From Nocardia sp. NBC_00416 (GTDB taxonomy: Bacteria; Actinomycetota; Actinomycetes; Mycobacteriales; Mycobacteriaceae): a DNA stretch of 64,000 bases. Of this stretch, positions 1 to 8,641 are shown piece by piece. The first letter of the stretch is position 1. Every line of letters starts with the position of its first letter. The notes under the pieces were generated by a model. It was not told the origin of the DNA. It searched no databases and worked only from the letters and a program-made list of their open reading frames with translations. A program made the translations under genes and the position numbers. Where the stretch lies: assembly GCF_036032445.1 (NCBI RefSeq), contig NZ_CP107932.1:2792501-2856500 (forward strand). Direction: 5' to 3'.

Positions 1-55
1 CGAGGGCGATCACTACGGTGCCGGTGACAATGCGCAGACGGGAGCCGGAATACAT
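1..55 (-). CDS. N-terminus of an exported protein (truncated by window edge)
   Basis: Only the first 18 codons are visible, reading leftward from an ATG at 55. They translate to a short basic start followed by a hydrophobic stretch (MYSGSRLR then IVTGTVVIAL), which looks like a signal peptide or first membrane segment. The start is supported by a strong ribosome binding site, AGGAGAG, about 5 bases upstream. It lies just upstream of the phosphodiesterase-like gene's stop on the same strand (48-bp gap). No function can be assigned from so little sequence. Confidence 0.6.
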   Translation of the reverse strand, partial: MYSGSRLRIVTGTVVIAL

Positions 56-102
56 GTTCTCTCCTGGGTTTTCGATGGGAGGATCACCCGCGCGACGACG
101 GG

Positions 103-1050
103 TCAGGCAGTGAGGCGGAGTCGCGCGAGGACGGCGCGATGGTCGGTGCCGGCGACGGTGAGAGTACTGATGTGGTCGGTGCTGCCGCCGGATACCAGAA
201 TATGATCGATTCCGATCAGCGGACCCCAGCTCTTGTCGGCCGGATAGGTCAGCAACCGGCCCGCACCGGCTTGTTCCGCGGCCGCGGCGAAACCTCCGCT
301 CACCAGTCTGCGGAAGGCGGCGTGGTCGCTCGTCGCGTTGAAATCGGCGCCGACCACCGCGGGCCCCTCGGCGGCGCGCAGGATCGAATCGACAGCAGCC
401 ATCTCCTTCGCCCATTGCCCGGCGTCGACGGTCGGCGGGAGCGGGTGGAAGGCGTAGACCGAAACCGGTCCCAGCGCGGGATGGGTGAGCGTGGCGGAGA
501 GATTCGCGAGCACGAATTCCTGATGTCGCACGGTGTCGGACAACGGGTATCGGCTGTAGATGCCGGTACCGCCGCCACCGAACCCCGGATCCAGATACCG
601 GTACGGCAGTAACGCATCGATACCGTCGGCCGTGAGCCGTTCTACCGCCGGCGGGGTGAGTTCGTCGACGGTGAGCACATCGACCTGCCGTTCCCGCACC
701 GCTGTCACGATCGCGGTGGTATCGGCACCGCCGAAGAGCAGGTTCGATTGCAGGATCACCAGGTCCGTGCCCGCCGCCGCGCGGCCGTCCGGAACGAACA
801 ACGGCAGCTGGGTCCACAGCACACCGGCGAGCACGATCCCGGCCGCGAGAACGCTGCGCCAGCCGCGGGCCATCAGGAAAAGGAGCAGCGCGGCCAGGGC
901 GCCGAGCATCAGATATGTGGCGCCCGACGCCAGCAGCACGAGTTCACGCCGCTGCCAGCCACCGAAGTAGAGCGCGATGCCGAGCACACCGGCGAGCAGC
1001 GCACACCACCCCGCGCCGAGCAGGATCCGGCGAATCACTGTGTGCGTCAT
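103..1050 (-). CDS. Membrane-anchored endonuclease/exonuclease/phosphatase (EEP) family protein
   Basis: This is a 315-aa protein. The first ~90 residues form about three hydrophobic segments, after which the EEP fold begins. Visible catalytic motifs are VVGADFNATSD (the conserved D-x-N of the metal-dependent hydrolase site), GIDHILV and GTDHRAV near the C-terminus. The family includes DNase I-like nucleases, sphingomyelinases and inositol phosphatases. Actinobacterial members with N-terminal membrane segments presumably act outside the cytoplasmic membrane on phosphodiesters, but the substrate cannot be read from the sequence. It stands alone between an exported-protein gene and an SDR gene, all on the minus strand. 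The family call is firm; the substrate is unknown. Confidence 0.85.
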   Translation of the reverse strand: MTHTVIRRILLGAGWCALLAGVLGIALYFGGWQRRELVLLASGATYLMLGALAALLLFLMARGWRSVLAAGIVLAGVLWTQLPLFVPDGRAAAGTDLVILQSNLLFGGADTTAIVTAVRERQVDVLTVDELTPPAVERLTADGIDALLPYRYLDPGFGGGGTGIYSRYPLSDTVRHQEFVLANLSATLTHPALGPVSVYAFHPLPPTVDAGQWAKEMAAVDSILRAAEGPAVVGADFNATSDHAAFRRLVSGGFAAAAEQAGAGRLLTYPADKSWGPLIGIDHILVSGGSTDHISTLTVAGTDHRAVLARLRLTA

Positions 1051-1343
1051 ACCCGCAAATCTATCCGGCGCGCTCGCGGAAACCTTTCGAGAACCTTGGC
1101 ACCGCGTCGGAGCGGACCTGATGCGGACCGCCTGTCGTTCTGTTCACGGCGCTCGGCCTCGCCGGAAACCGCCGTTGTCGAGGACGACCGGGCCCGGGGT
1201 CACGTCACCGGGCCGATCCTCGCCGCGCCCGCGGTACCGGCAGGTTCCGGCCCGGCTTTCGAGCCCGCATCCGGTCTCTTACCGTCCTCCTACCACTCGC
1301 GGTCGGCACCGGCGCAGGACGCCAGTTCCCCACACCGGATCGC

Positions 1344-2171
1344 TCACAACGCCCCGCCCGCGTCGATCAGCTGGGTGGTCCCGGTGATGTAGCGGGCGTC
1401 GTCGGACACCAGGTGCAGGACCGTGGCGGTGATGTCCTCCGGCTCCAGGGCCGCGACGGGCAGCCGGTTGAGGGTGCGGGCCGCCTCTTCGAAGTCGGCG
1501 CGGTCCGGGCTCGCCAGGTCCGGGCGGAAGAGCCGATAGGTGGCGTCGTTGAGGATCATCTCCGTGGCCACGGTCGTCGGGTGTACGGTGTTCACCCGGA
1601 TATTGTGCGGGGCGAGCTCTTTGGCCAGCACCTTCATGAGCATGACCAGCCCGGCCTTGGACGCCGAGTAGTGCGCGGTGTTCTCGTTGGCATAGATGGC
1701 GGCCAGCGAACTCGTGATCACGACGGCGCCGCCGCAGCCCCCGTCGATCACTCGCGGCACCGCGGCTTTGAGCGATTTCCACACTCCGGTCAGGTTGATA
1801 TCGATCATGTCCTGCCAGACGTCTTCGCTCATCTCCAGGGTCGGGGCCGGGCTGGATATTCCGGCGTTGGCGATGACGATATCGAGCCGCCCGAAGGCTT
1901 CGGCGCCTTCGGCGACCGCGGCGGCCAGGGCCGGATAGTCACGGACATCGGCGTCGCGGGCGATGATGCGGCGACCCGTGGCCTCGACCAGCTGCACCGT
2001 CTCCGCGAGGTCGCCGGCGCCGGCGAGAGGGTAGGGCACGCTGGCGACCTCCGCCGTCGTGTCGACGGCGATGATATCGGCGCCTTCCTGGGCGAACCGC
2101 ACCGCGTGTGAGCGCCCCTGCCCCCGTGCGGCACCGGTGATGAATGCGACTTTGCCGTCCAGTTTGCCCAT
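1344..2171 (-). CDS. Mycofactocin-coupled SDR family oxidoreductase
   Basis: This 275-aa short-chain dehydrogenase starts MGKLDGKVAFITGAARGQGR and continues with SHAVRFAQEGADIIAVD. That extended nucleotide-binding signature (GQGRSHA, ADIIAVD) is characteristic of the mycofactocin-associated SDR subfamily, whose NAD(H) stays bound and is recycled by the peptide cofactor mycofactocin. Other motifs are NAGIS, the catalytic YSASK and a C-terminal IDAGGAL. The open frame extends 51 codons further upstream, but the family start at 2171 has a GGAG site 8 bases before it, so that start is used. The gene is divergent from the P450 gene across 238 bp, which suggests co-regulation. The natural substrate, probably an alcohol or sterol-like compound, is not known. 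Confidence 0.88.
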   Translation of the reverse strand: MGKLDGKVAFITGAARGQGRSHAVRFAQEGADIIAVDTTAEVASVPYPLAGAGDLAETVQLVEATGRRIIARDADVRDYPALAAAVAEGAEAFGRLDIVIANAGISSPAPTLEMSEDVWQDMIDINLTGVWKSLKAAVPRVIDGGCGGAVVITSSLAAIYANENTAHYSASKAGLVMLMKVLAKELAPHNIRVNTVHPTTVATEMILNDATYRLFRPDLASPDRADFEEAARTLNRLPVAALEPEDITATVLHLVSDDARYITGTTQLIDAGGAL

Positions 2172-2230
2172 GAGCTGCTCCGTATCCGCGATGAGTGATC
2201 GCCGCCGTCCGTCCAGCCGACAATATGACA

Positions 2231-2248
2231 GTGACTGCCGAAAGTCAC
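2231..2248. promoter_or_regulatory. Candidate operator (inverted repeat) between SDR and P450 genes
   Basis: GTGACT, six bases, then AGTCAC form a perfect 6-bp inverted repeat in the 238-bp divergent region. It is placed where a regulator could act on both genes. No regulator gene is adjacent, so the protein that would bind it is unknown. Confidence 0.35.
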
Positions 2249-2409
2249 CACCCGGTGCCCACTGGTGGCAACCCCGGCGCAACCCGCCACGCAGGGCGAT
2301 GGCATATGATCTTGGTGCCCGCAATGCAGCGGAACCGGCCGAACCACTTCCCGGGTCAACGTTTCCCGTTCACCCACATCGTTTTCTGCCGACTTGCTTG
2401 GAGCAATCC

Positions 2410-3648
2410 ATGACCACGCCGCCCGACCCCGTGCCGCCTCCCGTGTCACCCGGACGAGGCGATGAACAGCGTGTCGCACTGCATTCCCCCGAATTCGCCG
2501 CCGATCCGCACCGCGCCTACCAGGAGATGCGCGAGCGCTACGGCGCACTGGTCCCGGTGGAACTGGCGCCCGGCGTCCCCGCGACACTGGTACTCGGGTA
2601 CCGCGCCGCGCTGCGAATTCTCAATGACCCCGACCGCTTTCCAGCCGATCCGCGGACCTGGGAGAAGACCGTGCCGGCGGATTGCCCGGTGCTGCCGGTG
2701 CTGCAGTGGCGTCCGAACGCGCCGCGCAGCAGCGGCGCCGCGCACGCCCGCTACCGGGGCGCCACCACCGCGGCCCTCGCCGGGGTCGACCTGCACGCGC
2801 TGCGCGGCACCGTGGAACGCTTCGCGGTGCCGCTGATCAACTCGTTCTGCTCGTCCGGTTCGGCCGATCTCGTCGGCCAATACGCGTTTCCGCTCACCTT
2901 CGAGGTCATCAACGCCGTGCTCGGCTGCCCCCCGGAGATCAGCGAACGGGCAGCCGCGGCGACAGCCGCGATCTTCGACGGTGTCGACTCCGAAAAGGGC
3001 AACCAGATGTTCGGGGAGGCGGTACAGGAACTGGTGGCGTCCAAGAGCACCGAGCCGGGCGACGATGTCACCACCCGGCTCCTGCGGCACGCGGCGGGGC
3101 TCGACGAAACCGAGATGACGCACCAGGTGGTCGCGCTGTACGGCGTCGGTATGGGGCCGATGCAAAGCCTGATCATCAATACCCTGTGCCTCATCCTGAC
3201 CGACGACAGATTCGCCGACGAGATGCTCGGCGGGGTCCTGCCGACCCGGGACGCACTCGACGATGTGCTGTTCGACGACCCGCCGCTGCCCAATGCCAGT
3301 GTCACCTACCCCAGGCAGCCGGTCCTGATCGACGATGTCTGGCTGCCCGCCCATCAGCCCGTGGTGATCAGCCTCGCCGGATGCAACAACGACCCGGAGA
3401 TCCGCGCCGGCGACCACAGCGGTAACCGCTCGCATCTGGCGTGGGGCGCTGGACCACACGCCTGCCCGGCCCAGGACACGGCCTATCTGATCGCCCAGGA
3501 GGCGATCGACCAACTGCTCGACGCGCTACCCGATCTCCGCCTGGCGGTTCCCGTGCAGGATCTGACGTGGCGGCCCGGGCCCTTGCACCGGACGCTCGCC
3601 GAGCTACCGGTCGCGTTTCCGCCGACGCCACCGCTGCCGATACTCTGA
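2410..3648 (+). CDS. Cytochrome P450 lacking the ExxR motif (CYP157-like)
   Basis: This 412-aa protein has the haem-ligand loop WGAGPHAC (Cys352) and the PPLPN segment of bacterial P450s. Two otherwise conserved features are changed. The K-helix ExxR is D285-V-L-F288, so the Arg is absent. The I-helix at about 237-262 reads VVALYGVGMGPMQS and lacks the acid-alcohol (E/D-T) oxygen-activation pair. Streptomyces CYP157 enzymes are the known family without ExxR, and this protein resembles them. CYP157s normally sit in 'conservon' operons with a sensor kinase and a small GTPase; none is present here. The start is the ATG at 2410, although the open frame runs further upstream. The protein probably binds haem, but ordinary monooxygenase activity is doubtful. 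Confidence 0.85.
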   Translation: MTTPPDPVPPPVSPGRGDEQRVALHSPEFAADPHRAYQEMRERYGALVPVELAPGVPATLVLGYRAALRILNDPDRFPADPRTWEKTVPADCPVLPVLQWRPNAPRSSGAAHARYRGATTAALAGVDLHALRGTVERFAVPLINSFCSSGSADLVGQYAFPLTFEVINAVLGCPPEISERAAAATAAIFDGVDSEKGNQMFGEAVQELVASKSTEPGDDVTTRLLRHAAGLDETEMTHQVVALYGVGMGPMQSLIINTLCLILTDDRFADEMLGGVLPTRDALDDVLFDDPPLPNASVTYPRQPVLIDDVWLPAHQPVVISLAGCNNDPEIRAGDHSGNRSHLAWGAGPHACPAQDTAYLIAQEAIDQLLDALPDLRLAVPVQDLTWRPGPLHRTLAELPVAFPPTPPLPIL

Positions 3649-3712
3649 CGCAGCCGTCGGGCCGCAGTCCGAGATCGGCCGCGCCGCCGTGGGATCCGGA
3701 CCGCCGCGCGGG

Positions 3713-4918
3713 CTAGCGGGAGACCAGATCGGACGCCTTCGCACGCGGTGCCGGAACGAATCTCGGAATGTAGCGGAACATGACCCCCGCCCCGGCCGCG
3801 GAAACCACGCCCAGCGTCGCGACCGCGACACCGAGCGCGACGACGGTGGCGGCGGCCCCGGCGGCCAACGGCCCGAGGAACATGCCGAAATCGTGGGTCA
3901 GCCGCCAGGCGGCCAGGAACTCCGCGCGCGTCGCCGCCGGCGCGATATCGGCCCCCAGAGTCATGATCACGCCGTTGCCGAAACCGTTGCCGATACCCAT
4001 GACCACCGCCACCGCGCCGATCGACCACATATCGTGGGACAGCGGGAGCAGGAAGTACGACACCGCGATGATGATCAGCGACGGGACCGCGATGAACCGG
4101 CGACCGTAACGGTCCATCAGCTGCCCGGCCGGATATGAACACAGCAGATCGAATGCGGCGCCGATGCCGAACACCAGGGAAGCCGACGCGGCATCGAGCC
4201 CGATGTGGTCGGCCCACAGCGGCAGCGCCGCCTCGCGCGAGGCACGGGCCGCGCCCATCAACAGCGAGCCGACCCCCAGCGTCGTCAGCAGCCGGTGATG
4301 GCGGCGCAGTATCGTACCCAGCGAAACTCCGCCCACCGGCGCGTCGTGCGCCCGGGGCGGATCGGCCACCCGCGACATCAGATACCCGGAGACGACGACA
4401 CCGGCGAGCTGCACGGCGAACCCGCCGCGGGTCCCCAGGCCGAGAATCATCAGCGCGCCCGCGAACGGCCCGATCAGGAAGCCCAGCCGCCACATCAGCG
4501 CGAAGGTCGCCATGGCGCGGGCCCGCATCTCGGGCGGCACCACCTCGGCGAGATAGCTCTGCCGGGCCAGTCCCCACACCGCATTCGACACTCCCGTCAG
4601 CAGCGCCCCCACCGCCAGTACCGCCGGTGTCCAGGCCAGCAGCGAGAGCAGCACGCCGCAGGTCCCGATCACCGATCCGGCGATGATCGACCGGCGCTCA
4701 CCGAACCGGGCGACCACCCGGCCTGCCGGGAGGTCGCCCAGTACCGCGCCGAGTCCGACGAGAGCGACGATCACCCCGGCCACACCCACGGAGGCGCCGA
4801 GGTCGCGGGCGGTCAGGGCGATCACCGGCGAACCGGCGCCCTGCCCGATCCCGAACACCGCGGACGGAAAGAAGACGGTGGGTAGCAGGGGTCGTAGCGT
4901 TGTCCAGGTGGAGGTCAT
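3713..4918 (-). CDS. Major facilitator superfamily transporter (12 TM, DHA1-like)
   Basis: This 401-aa hydrophobic protein has about twelve membrane segments in two halves. The loop 2-3 motif is GDLPAGRVVARFGER in the first half, with the repeated AGQLMDRYGRR in the second, as in proton-coupled MFS drug or sugar exporters. It is convergent with the P450 gene (65-bp gap) and lies upstream of, but is not clearly co-transcribed with, the substrate-binding lipoprotein gene on the same strand. The substrate is unknown. The ATG at 4918 gives a normal N-terminus directly before the first membrane helix. Confidence 0.85.
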   Translation of the reverse strand: MTSTWTTLRPLLPTVFFPSAVFGIGQGAGSPVIALTARDLGASVGVAGVIVALVGLGAVLGDLPAGRVVARFGERRSIIAGSVIGTCGVLLSLLAWTPAVLAVGALLTGVSNAVWGLARQSYLAEVVPPEMRARAMATFALMWRLGFLIGPFAGALMILGLGTRGGFAVQLAGVVVSGYLMSRVADPPRAHDAPVGGVSLGTILRRHHRLLTTLGVGSLLMGAARASREAALPLWADHIGLDAASASLVFGIGAAFDLLCSYPAGQLMDRYGRRFIAVPSLIIIAVSYFLLPLSHDMWSIGAVAVVMGIGNGFGNGVIMTLGADIAPAATRAEFLAAWRLTHDFGMFLGPLAAGAAATVVALGVAVATLGVVSAAGAGVMFRYIPRFVPAPRAKASDLVSR

Positions 4919-4944
4919 GCGATCGACTCGGTCGATCCCCGGCC

Positions 4945-6003
4945 CTACCCCGCCACCTTTCCGTCCGGTCCCGCGTTCTCCGGGTAGGTGCCGTTGGCGT
5001 ACGGGTTGAACTCGTTGGTGTAGATGTCCTGCGCGGACAGCTTCCCGCCCTCCACGTCACCGTTGCGGACCAGCCAGTCGACCCACAGCTGGATCTCCTG
5101 CTCGCGCACCACCCCGCCGGGCCCGGCGACACCGGTGCTCTTCCAGTAGTCGGCCTTGGCCGGGCTCTCCCCCTCGCGTCCGCGCCGGGCGATGATGTCC
5201 TTGAACTTCGCGATCACCTGGTCACGTGGAGTGGTCTGCGCCCAGCGGATGGCCCGCGCGGTGCCCTGGGTCAGATCGGCGACGGCGTCGCGGTTACGGG
5301 CGAGGAAATCGTCCCGGACGATGTAGGTGCCGTAGCTGAAGGCGCCGAAGAGCGCGCCGTCGGTGAACAGCGGCCGGATCCCGCCGCGGGCCACCGCCTC
5401 GTCGCGCCAGACGTCGAAGAGGGCGACAGCGTCGATCTGGCCCTGCCGCAACGCCGTTTCCGCGTTCACCGGCGGTACCACGGTCAATTCCACCTGGGCG
5501 ATCTCGTCGTTGGACAGCCCCTGCCGCGCGAGCCATTCCCGCGCCACGAATTCGTGGTGTGCGCCCAGCGTGTTCACCCCGAATTTCTTGCCGATCAGAT
5601 CCCGCGCACTGCGGATCGGACTGTCCTCTTTCACGTAGTACCCGGTGAAATTCTCCTGATCCGAGCCGTAGTAGCTGATCAGGGAGGTGACCGGGGAGCC
5701 GGCGGCGGCGAGTTTGACCACCGCCCCGTTGAACGCCCCACCGATATCGGTGGCGCCGGTGGCCGCGGACTGGATGTCCTGCGGGCCGCTGGTCGTGTTG
5801 CCGACCCATTCCAGCGCGACCTTGTCGAAATAGCCCAGATCGGCCGCGAGTTCGGGGTAGGTCACCTGGCTGGCCCAGCCCTGATACCGAATGACCGTCC
5901 TGCCGTCCTCGGTGGTCCGGGGTTCCGACGAGGTGCCGCATGCCGACATCAGGGAGACCGCCGCGAGCAGCGCGAAGAGTAGAGCCGGCACACGTTTACG
6001 CAT
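4945..6003 (-). CDS. ABC transporter substrate-binding lipoprotein (SsuA/NMT1 type)
   Basis: This 352-aa protein starts MRKRVPALLFALLAAVSLMSACG. It is a lipoprotein signal with a lipobox (LMSAC) whose cysteine would be lipidated. The mature part has features of the nitrate/sulfonate/taurine-binding family: GYF near the start, GATDIGG, GKKFGVN, QGQIDAVALFDVW. Such proteins capture sulfonates, thiamine precursors or similar small anions outside the cell. No permease or ATPase gene is adjacent, so it is an orphan binding protein here. It is divergent from the flavoprotein-ferredoxin pair, which suggests they share a substrate. The frame continues 92 codons upstream, but only this start gives a signal peptide. 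The ribosome binding site is weak. Confidence 0.85.
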   Translation of the reverse strand: MRKRVPALLFALLAAVSLMSACGTSSEPRTTEDGRTVIRYQGWASQVTYPELAADLGYFDKVALEWVGNTTSGPQDIQSAATGATDIGGAFNGAVVKLAAAGSPVTSLISYYGSDQENFTGYYVKEDSPIRSARDLIGKKFGVNTLGAHHEFVAREWLARQGLSNDEIAQVELTVVPPVNAETALRQGQIDAVALFDVWRDEAVARGGIRPLFTDGALFGAFSYGTYIVRDDFLARNRDAVADLTQGTARAIRWAQTTPRDQVIAKFKDIIARRGREGESPAKADYWKSTGVAGPGGVVREQEIQLWVDWLVRNGDVEGGKLSAQDIYTNEFNPYANGTYPENAGPDGKVAG

Positions 6004-6163
6004 TGCGTGATCATGACGATCACCCCCGCCGGGGACGAGGATTGCACTACCCGCGATTCCAATCGTTGTCCGGCCCGGGCGGGCGGGTGCAGCCTGGCAT
6101 TCGTCACTGTGACCCGCGATGAGCCGAGACAGCCGCGCCGTCGCCGACGGAACGAGGGTTCGA

Positions 6164-7753
6164 ATGACCGATGTGTACGAGCTGAGCACCGATGTTCTCG
6201 TGATCGGCGGCGGTCCCGCCGCGACCTGGGCCGCCCTGCGGGCCGCACGGGACGGCGCGGATGTGGTGCTGGCCGACAAGGGTTACTGCGGAACCAGCGG
6301 CGCCACCGCCTCGGCCGGGACCGGGGTCTGGTACGTCCCGCCGGACCCGATCGAGCGCGAGGCCGCGATCGCGAGCCGCGCGAGCCTGGGCGGCTATCTG
6401 GCGGATCGACGCTGGTCGACGCGCGTCCTGGACGAAACCTTCGCGCGGCTGAACGAACTCGCCGAAGAAGCCCGCTACCCGTTTCCGGTGGGACCGGACG
6501 GCCGGCAGCTGCGCAACGGCTTGCAGGGCCCGGAATACATGCGGCGGATGCGGATCCGCGCGCGCCGTGCCGGTGTGCGGATCCTGGACCACAGCCCGGT
6601 CACCGAATTGCTGGTCGATACGGCGGGCGCTGTCGCGGGGGCTGCCGGGTATCGGCGTCAGGCCGGGGAGGACTACCGGGTCCGGGCCGGGGCGGTGGTA
6701 TTGGCCACCGGGGGTTGCGCATTCCAGTCGAAGGCACTGGGCTGCGATGTGAACACCGGCGACGGCGCGCTTTTCGCCGTGGAGGCCGGCGCGGAGTTGT
6801 CCGGGATGGAATTCTCGAACGCCTACGGCATCGCACCCGAGGGGACGTCGGTGACGAAAACAGCGTTCTACCATTTCGCCACCTTCTATCGCGCGGACGG
6901 CACCGTACTGGAGGGGGCCGGCGGCCGCAACCGCTCCCCGATCGCCGCGGAACTGCTGTGCGGCAAGGTGTTCTGCCGCCTCGACCGAGCCGATGAGCCT
7001 GCCCGCGCGGCGATGCGCCGGGCTCAGCCGAATTTCTTCCTGACCTTCGACCGCCTGGGCATCGATCCGTTCACCGATAAATTCTCGGTCACGCTGATCG
7101 CCGAGGGCACAGTGCGCGGTACCGGCGGCATCCGCCTTGTCGCCGACGATTGCGCGACCGGTGTCGCGGGCCTCTACGCCGCTGGTGACGCCGCCACCCG
7201 CGAGCTGATCTGCGGCGGGTTCACCGGCGGCGGCAGTCACAATGCCGCGTGGGCGATCTCGTCGGGGACCTGGGCGGGCGGCGGCGCGGCGGGGTATGCG
7301 CTGTCCCTGGGCGCGGGTGCTGCCAGGCGACGGGTCAGCGGAATCGGGGAGGCGGGCGCCCGGCCGGAAGGTCCGCGGATCACCGGCGACGCGCGCGCGG
7401 TGGTGTCCGCTGTCCAGCGTGAGGTCCTCCCCTACGACAAGAATTATCTGCGACGCGGCAGTGTGCTCGCCGATTCGCTGTCGACATTGGACGAGATCTG
7501 GTCGGATGTACGTGATTCGCTCGGCGGCGACGGCGCCGAACGGGTGCGCACCCGGCAGGCCGCGGCGATGACCGCGCACGCCCGCTGGATGTACCACGCG
7601 GCCCTGGCCCGCACCGAAACCCGCGGAATGGCGAAGCGGCTCGATTTCCCCGATCAGGACCCCGATCAGCAGTATCGCCTGATCACCGGCGGCGTGGACC
7701 AGGTCCGGGTCCGCCCGGACCACGCGGCCGTCCCGGCGGGAGCGGCGTCGTGA
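6164..7753 (+). CDS. FAD-dependent flavoprotein of the fumarate/adenylylsulfate reductase family
   Basis: This 529-aa protein opens with the FAD-binding motif TDVLVIGGGPAATWAA and contains VLATGG, NTGDGALFAVEAGAEL and, late in the chain, GLYAAGDAA and FTGGGSHNAAWA. These are hallmarks of the FrdA/SdhA/AprA flavoprotein family. The start at 6164 is chosen over an upstream ATG (6119) because it sits at the usual distance from the glycine motif and has GAGGG upstream. Its stop overlaps the start of a two-cluster ferredoxin gene (GTGA). This AprA-AprB-like pairing suggests an oxidoreductase complex. Given the divergent sulfonate-type binding protein, a role in organosulfur metabolism is a reasonable inference, not shown. 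Confidence 0.8.
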   Translation: MTDVYELSTDVLVIGGGPAATWAALRAARDGADVVLADKGYCGTSGATASAGTGVWYVPPDPIEREAAIASRASLGGYLADRRWSTRVLDETFARLNELAEEARYPFPVGPDGRQLRNGLQGPEYMRRMRIRARRAGVRILDHSPVTELLVDTAGAVAGAAGYRRQAGEDYRVRAGAVVLATGGCAFQSKALGCDVNTGDGALFAVEAGAELSGMEFSNAYGIAPEGTSVTKTAFYHFATFYRADGTVLEGAGGRNRSPIAAELLCGKVFCRLDRADEPARAAMRRAQPNFFLTFDRLGIDPFTDKFSVTLIAEGTVRGTGGIRLVADDCATGVAGLYAAGDAATRELICGGFTGGGSHNAAWAISSGTWAGGGAAGYALSLGAGAARRRVSGIGEAGARPEGPRITGDARAVVSAVQREVLPYDKNYLRRGSVLADSLSTLDEIWSDVRDSLGGDGAERVRTRQAAAMTAHARWMYHAALARTETRGMAKRLDFPDQDPDQQYRLITGGVDQVRVRPDHAAVPAGAAS

Positions 7754-8103
7754 TCGAACTCGTCTCGGCGCAGCGCTGCATCGCCTGCGACAAATGCATC
7801 GCCGTCTGCCCGACCAATGTTTTCGACCGGGGCGCCGACGGTATACCCGTGATCAGCCGGCACAGCGACTGCCAGACCTGTTTCCAGTGCGAGGCGAACT
7901 GCCCGGCCGACGCCCTCTTCGTGTCGCCGCGGACGACCCCCGAGCCCGAGTCCTCGGCCGCCGGGGATCAGGACGAACTGGTCCGTCGCGGCCTGCTCGG
8001 CAGCTATCGGGCGCAGATCGGCTGGGGTAAGGGGCGCAAACCCGGCACCCTGGAGGCAGTCGGACCCGCACTCCAGCCGAACGGGACACCGCTCACCAGC
8101 TGA
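7750..8103 (+). CDS. 2x[4Fe-4S] ferredoxin-like electron-transfer subunit (AprB-like)
   Basis: This 117-aa protein has two complete C-x2-C-x2-C-x3-C-P clusters. The first is C10-C13-C16-C20 and the second C41-C44-C47-C51, the arrangement of bacterial ferredoxins. A ~60-residue C-terminal tail without cysteines follows. It starts with GTG overlapping the stop of the flavoprotein gene, so translation is probably coupled and the two subunits made together. The ferredoxin would pass electrons to or from the FAD subunit. The tail distinguishes it from free ferredoxins and fits a dedicated partner subunit like AprB. Confidence 0.85.
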   Translation: MIELVSAQRCIACDKCIAVCPTNVFDRGADGIPVISRHSDCQTCFQCEANCPADALFVSPRTTPEPESSAAGDQDELVRRGLLGSYRAQIGWGKGRKPGTLEAVGPALQPNGTPLTS

Positions 8104-8151
8104 CCCCACGCCACCCGGACCCGGTGCGGCGGCGAACCCCGTGGCCGTCCT

Positions 8152-8553
8152 CTACTCCGCGCTCGCGGCGATCGCCTCGCTCTGGATGCGCTCGAATTGC
8201 GCGCCCATCGCCTCGGCCAGTGCGGTGGCGGCCGACAGCGGGCGCACCATCACCATCAAGTCGTCGATCTTGCCGTCCTCGTCGAAATGCAGGAAATCGC
8301 AGCCGGTGAGACGTTTGCCGGCGACCGTCGCCTCGAACACCAGGGCGTGATCGCGACCGTTGGGGTCGGCGATCTCCCGGATGTAGCGGAAGTCCTCGAA
8401 CACCCGCAGCACCCCGCGCAGGATCGCCGCGGTGAGCGGTTTACCCGGGTAGGGCCGGAAAGCGACCGGACTGGTGAACACCACGTCATCGGCCAGCAGT
8501 GCCTCCACGGCGGCGATGTCACGGTTCTCTACGGCCTTGCGGAACGGATGCAT
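8152..8553 (-). CDS. SnoaL/NTF2-like fold protein
   Basis: This 133-aa protein starts MHPFRKAVENRDIAAVEALL, typical of the nuclear-transport-factor-2/SnoaL-like superfamily of small cone-shaped proteins. Continuation motifs such as DDVVFTSPV and GCDFLHFDEDGKID agree. The start at 8553 is preferred because GAGG lies six bases upstream; a longer frame to 8625 exists without such support. Members include polyketide cyclases, steroid isomerases and many uncharacterised proteins, so the activity cannot be stated. It lies between the ferredoxin gene (convergent) and an alpha/beta hydrolase gene (same strand, 88-bp gap). Confidence 0.75.
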   Translation of the reverse strand: MHPFRKAVENRDIAAVEALLADDVVFTSPVAFRPYPGKPLTAAILRGVLRVFEDFRYIREIADPNGRDHALVFEATVAGKRLTGCDFLHFDEDGKIDDLMVMVRPLSAATALAEAMGAQFERIQSEAIAASAE

Positions 8554-8641
8554 CCAGAACCTCGCATAGTCGATTCGTCGTTCAGGTCCCCCGAACGCTA
8601 ACCAGCTCGCCCGGGTGCTGTCCACGGCCGCCGCGAACTCC

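Noticed and set aside
2059..2409. Upstream extension of the P450 reading frame
   Set aside because: It overlaps the SDR start on the other strand and encodes no P450-like sequence; the family N-terminus begins at 2410.
2410..4918. Conservon (sensor kinase, roadblock, DUF742, GTPase, P450)
   Set aside because: Only the P450 is present; its neighbours are an SDR and an MFS transporter.
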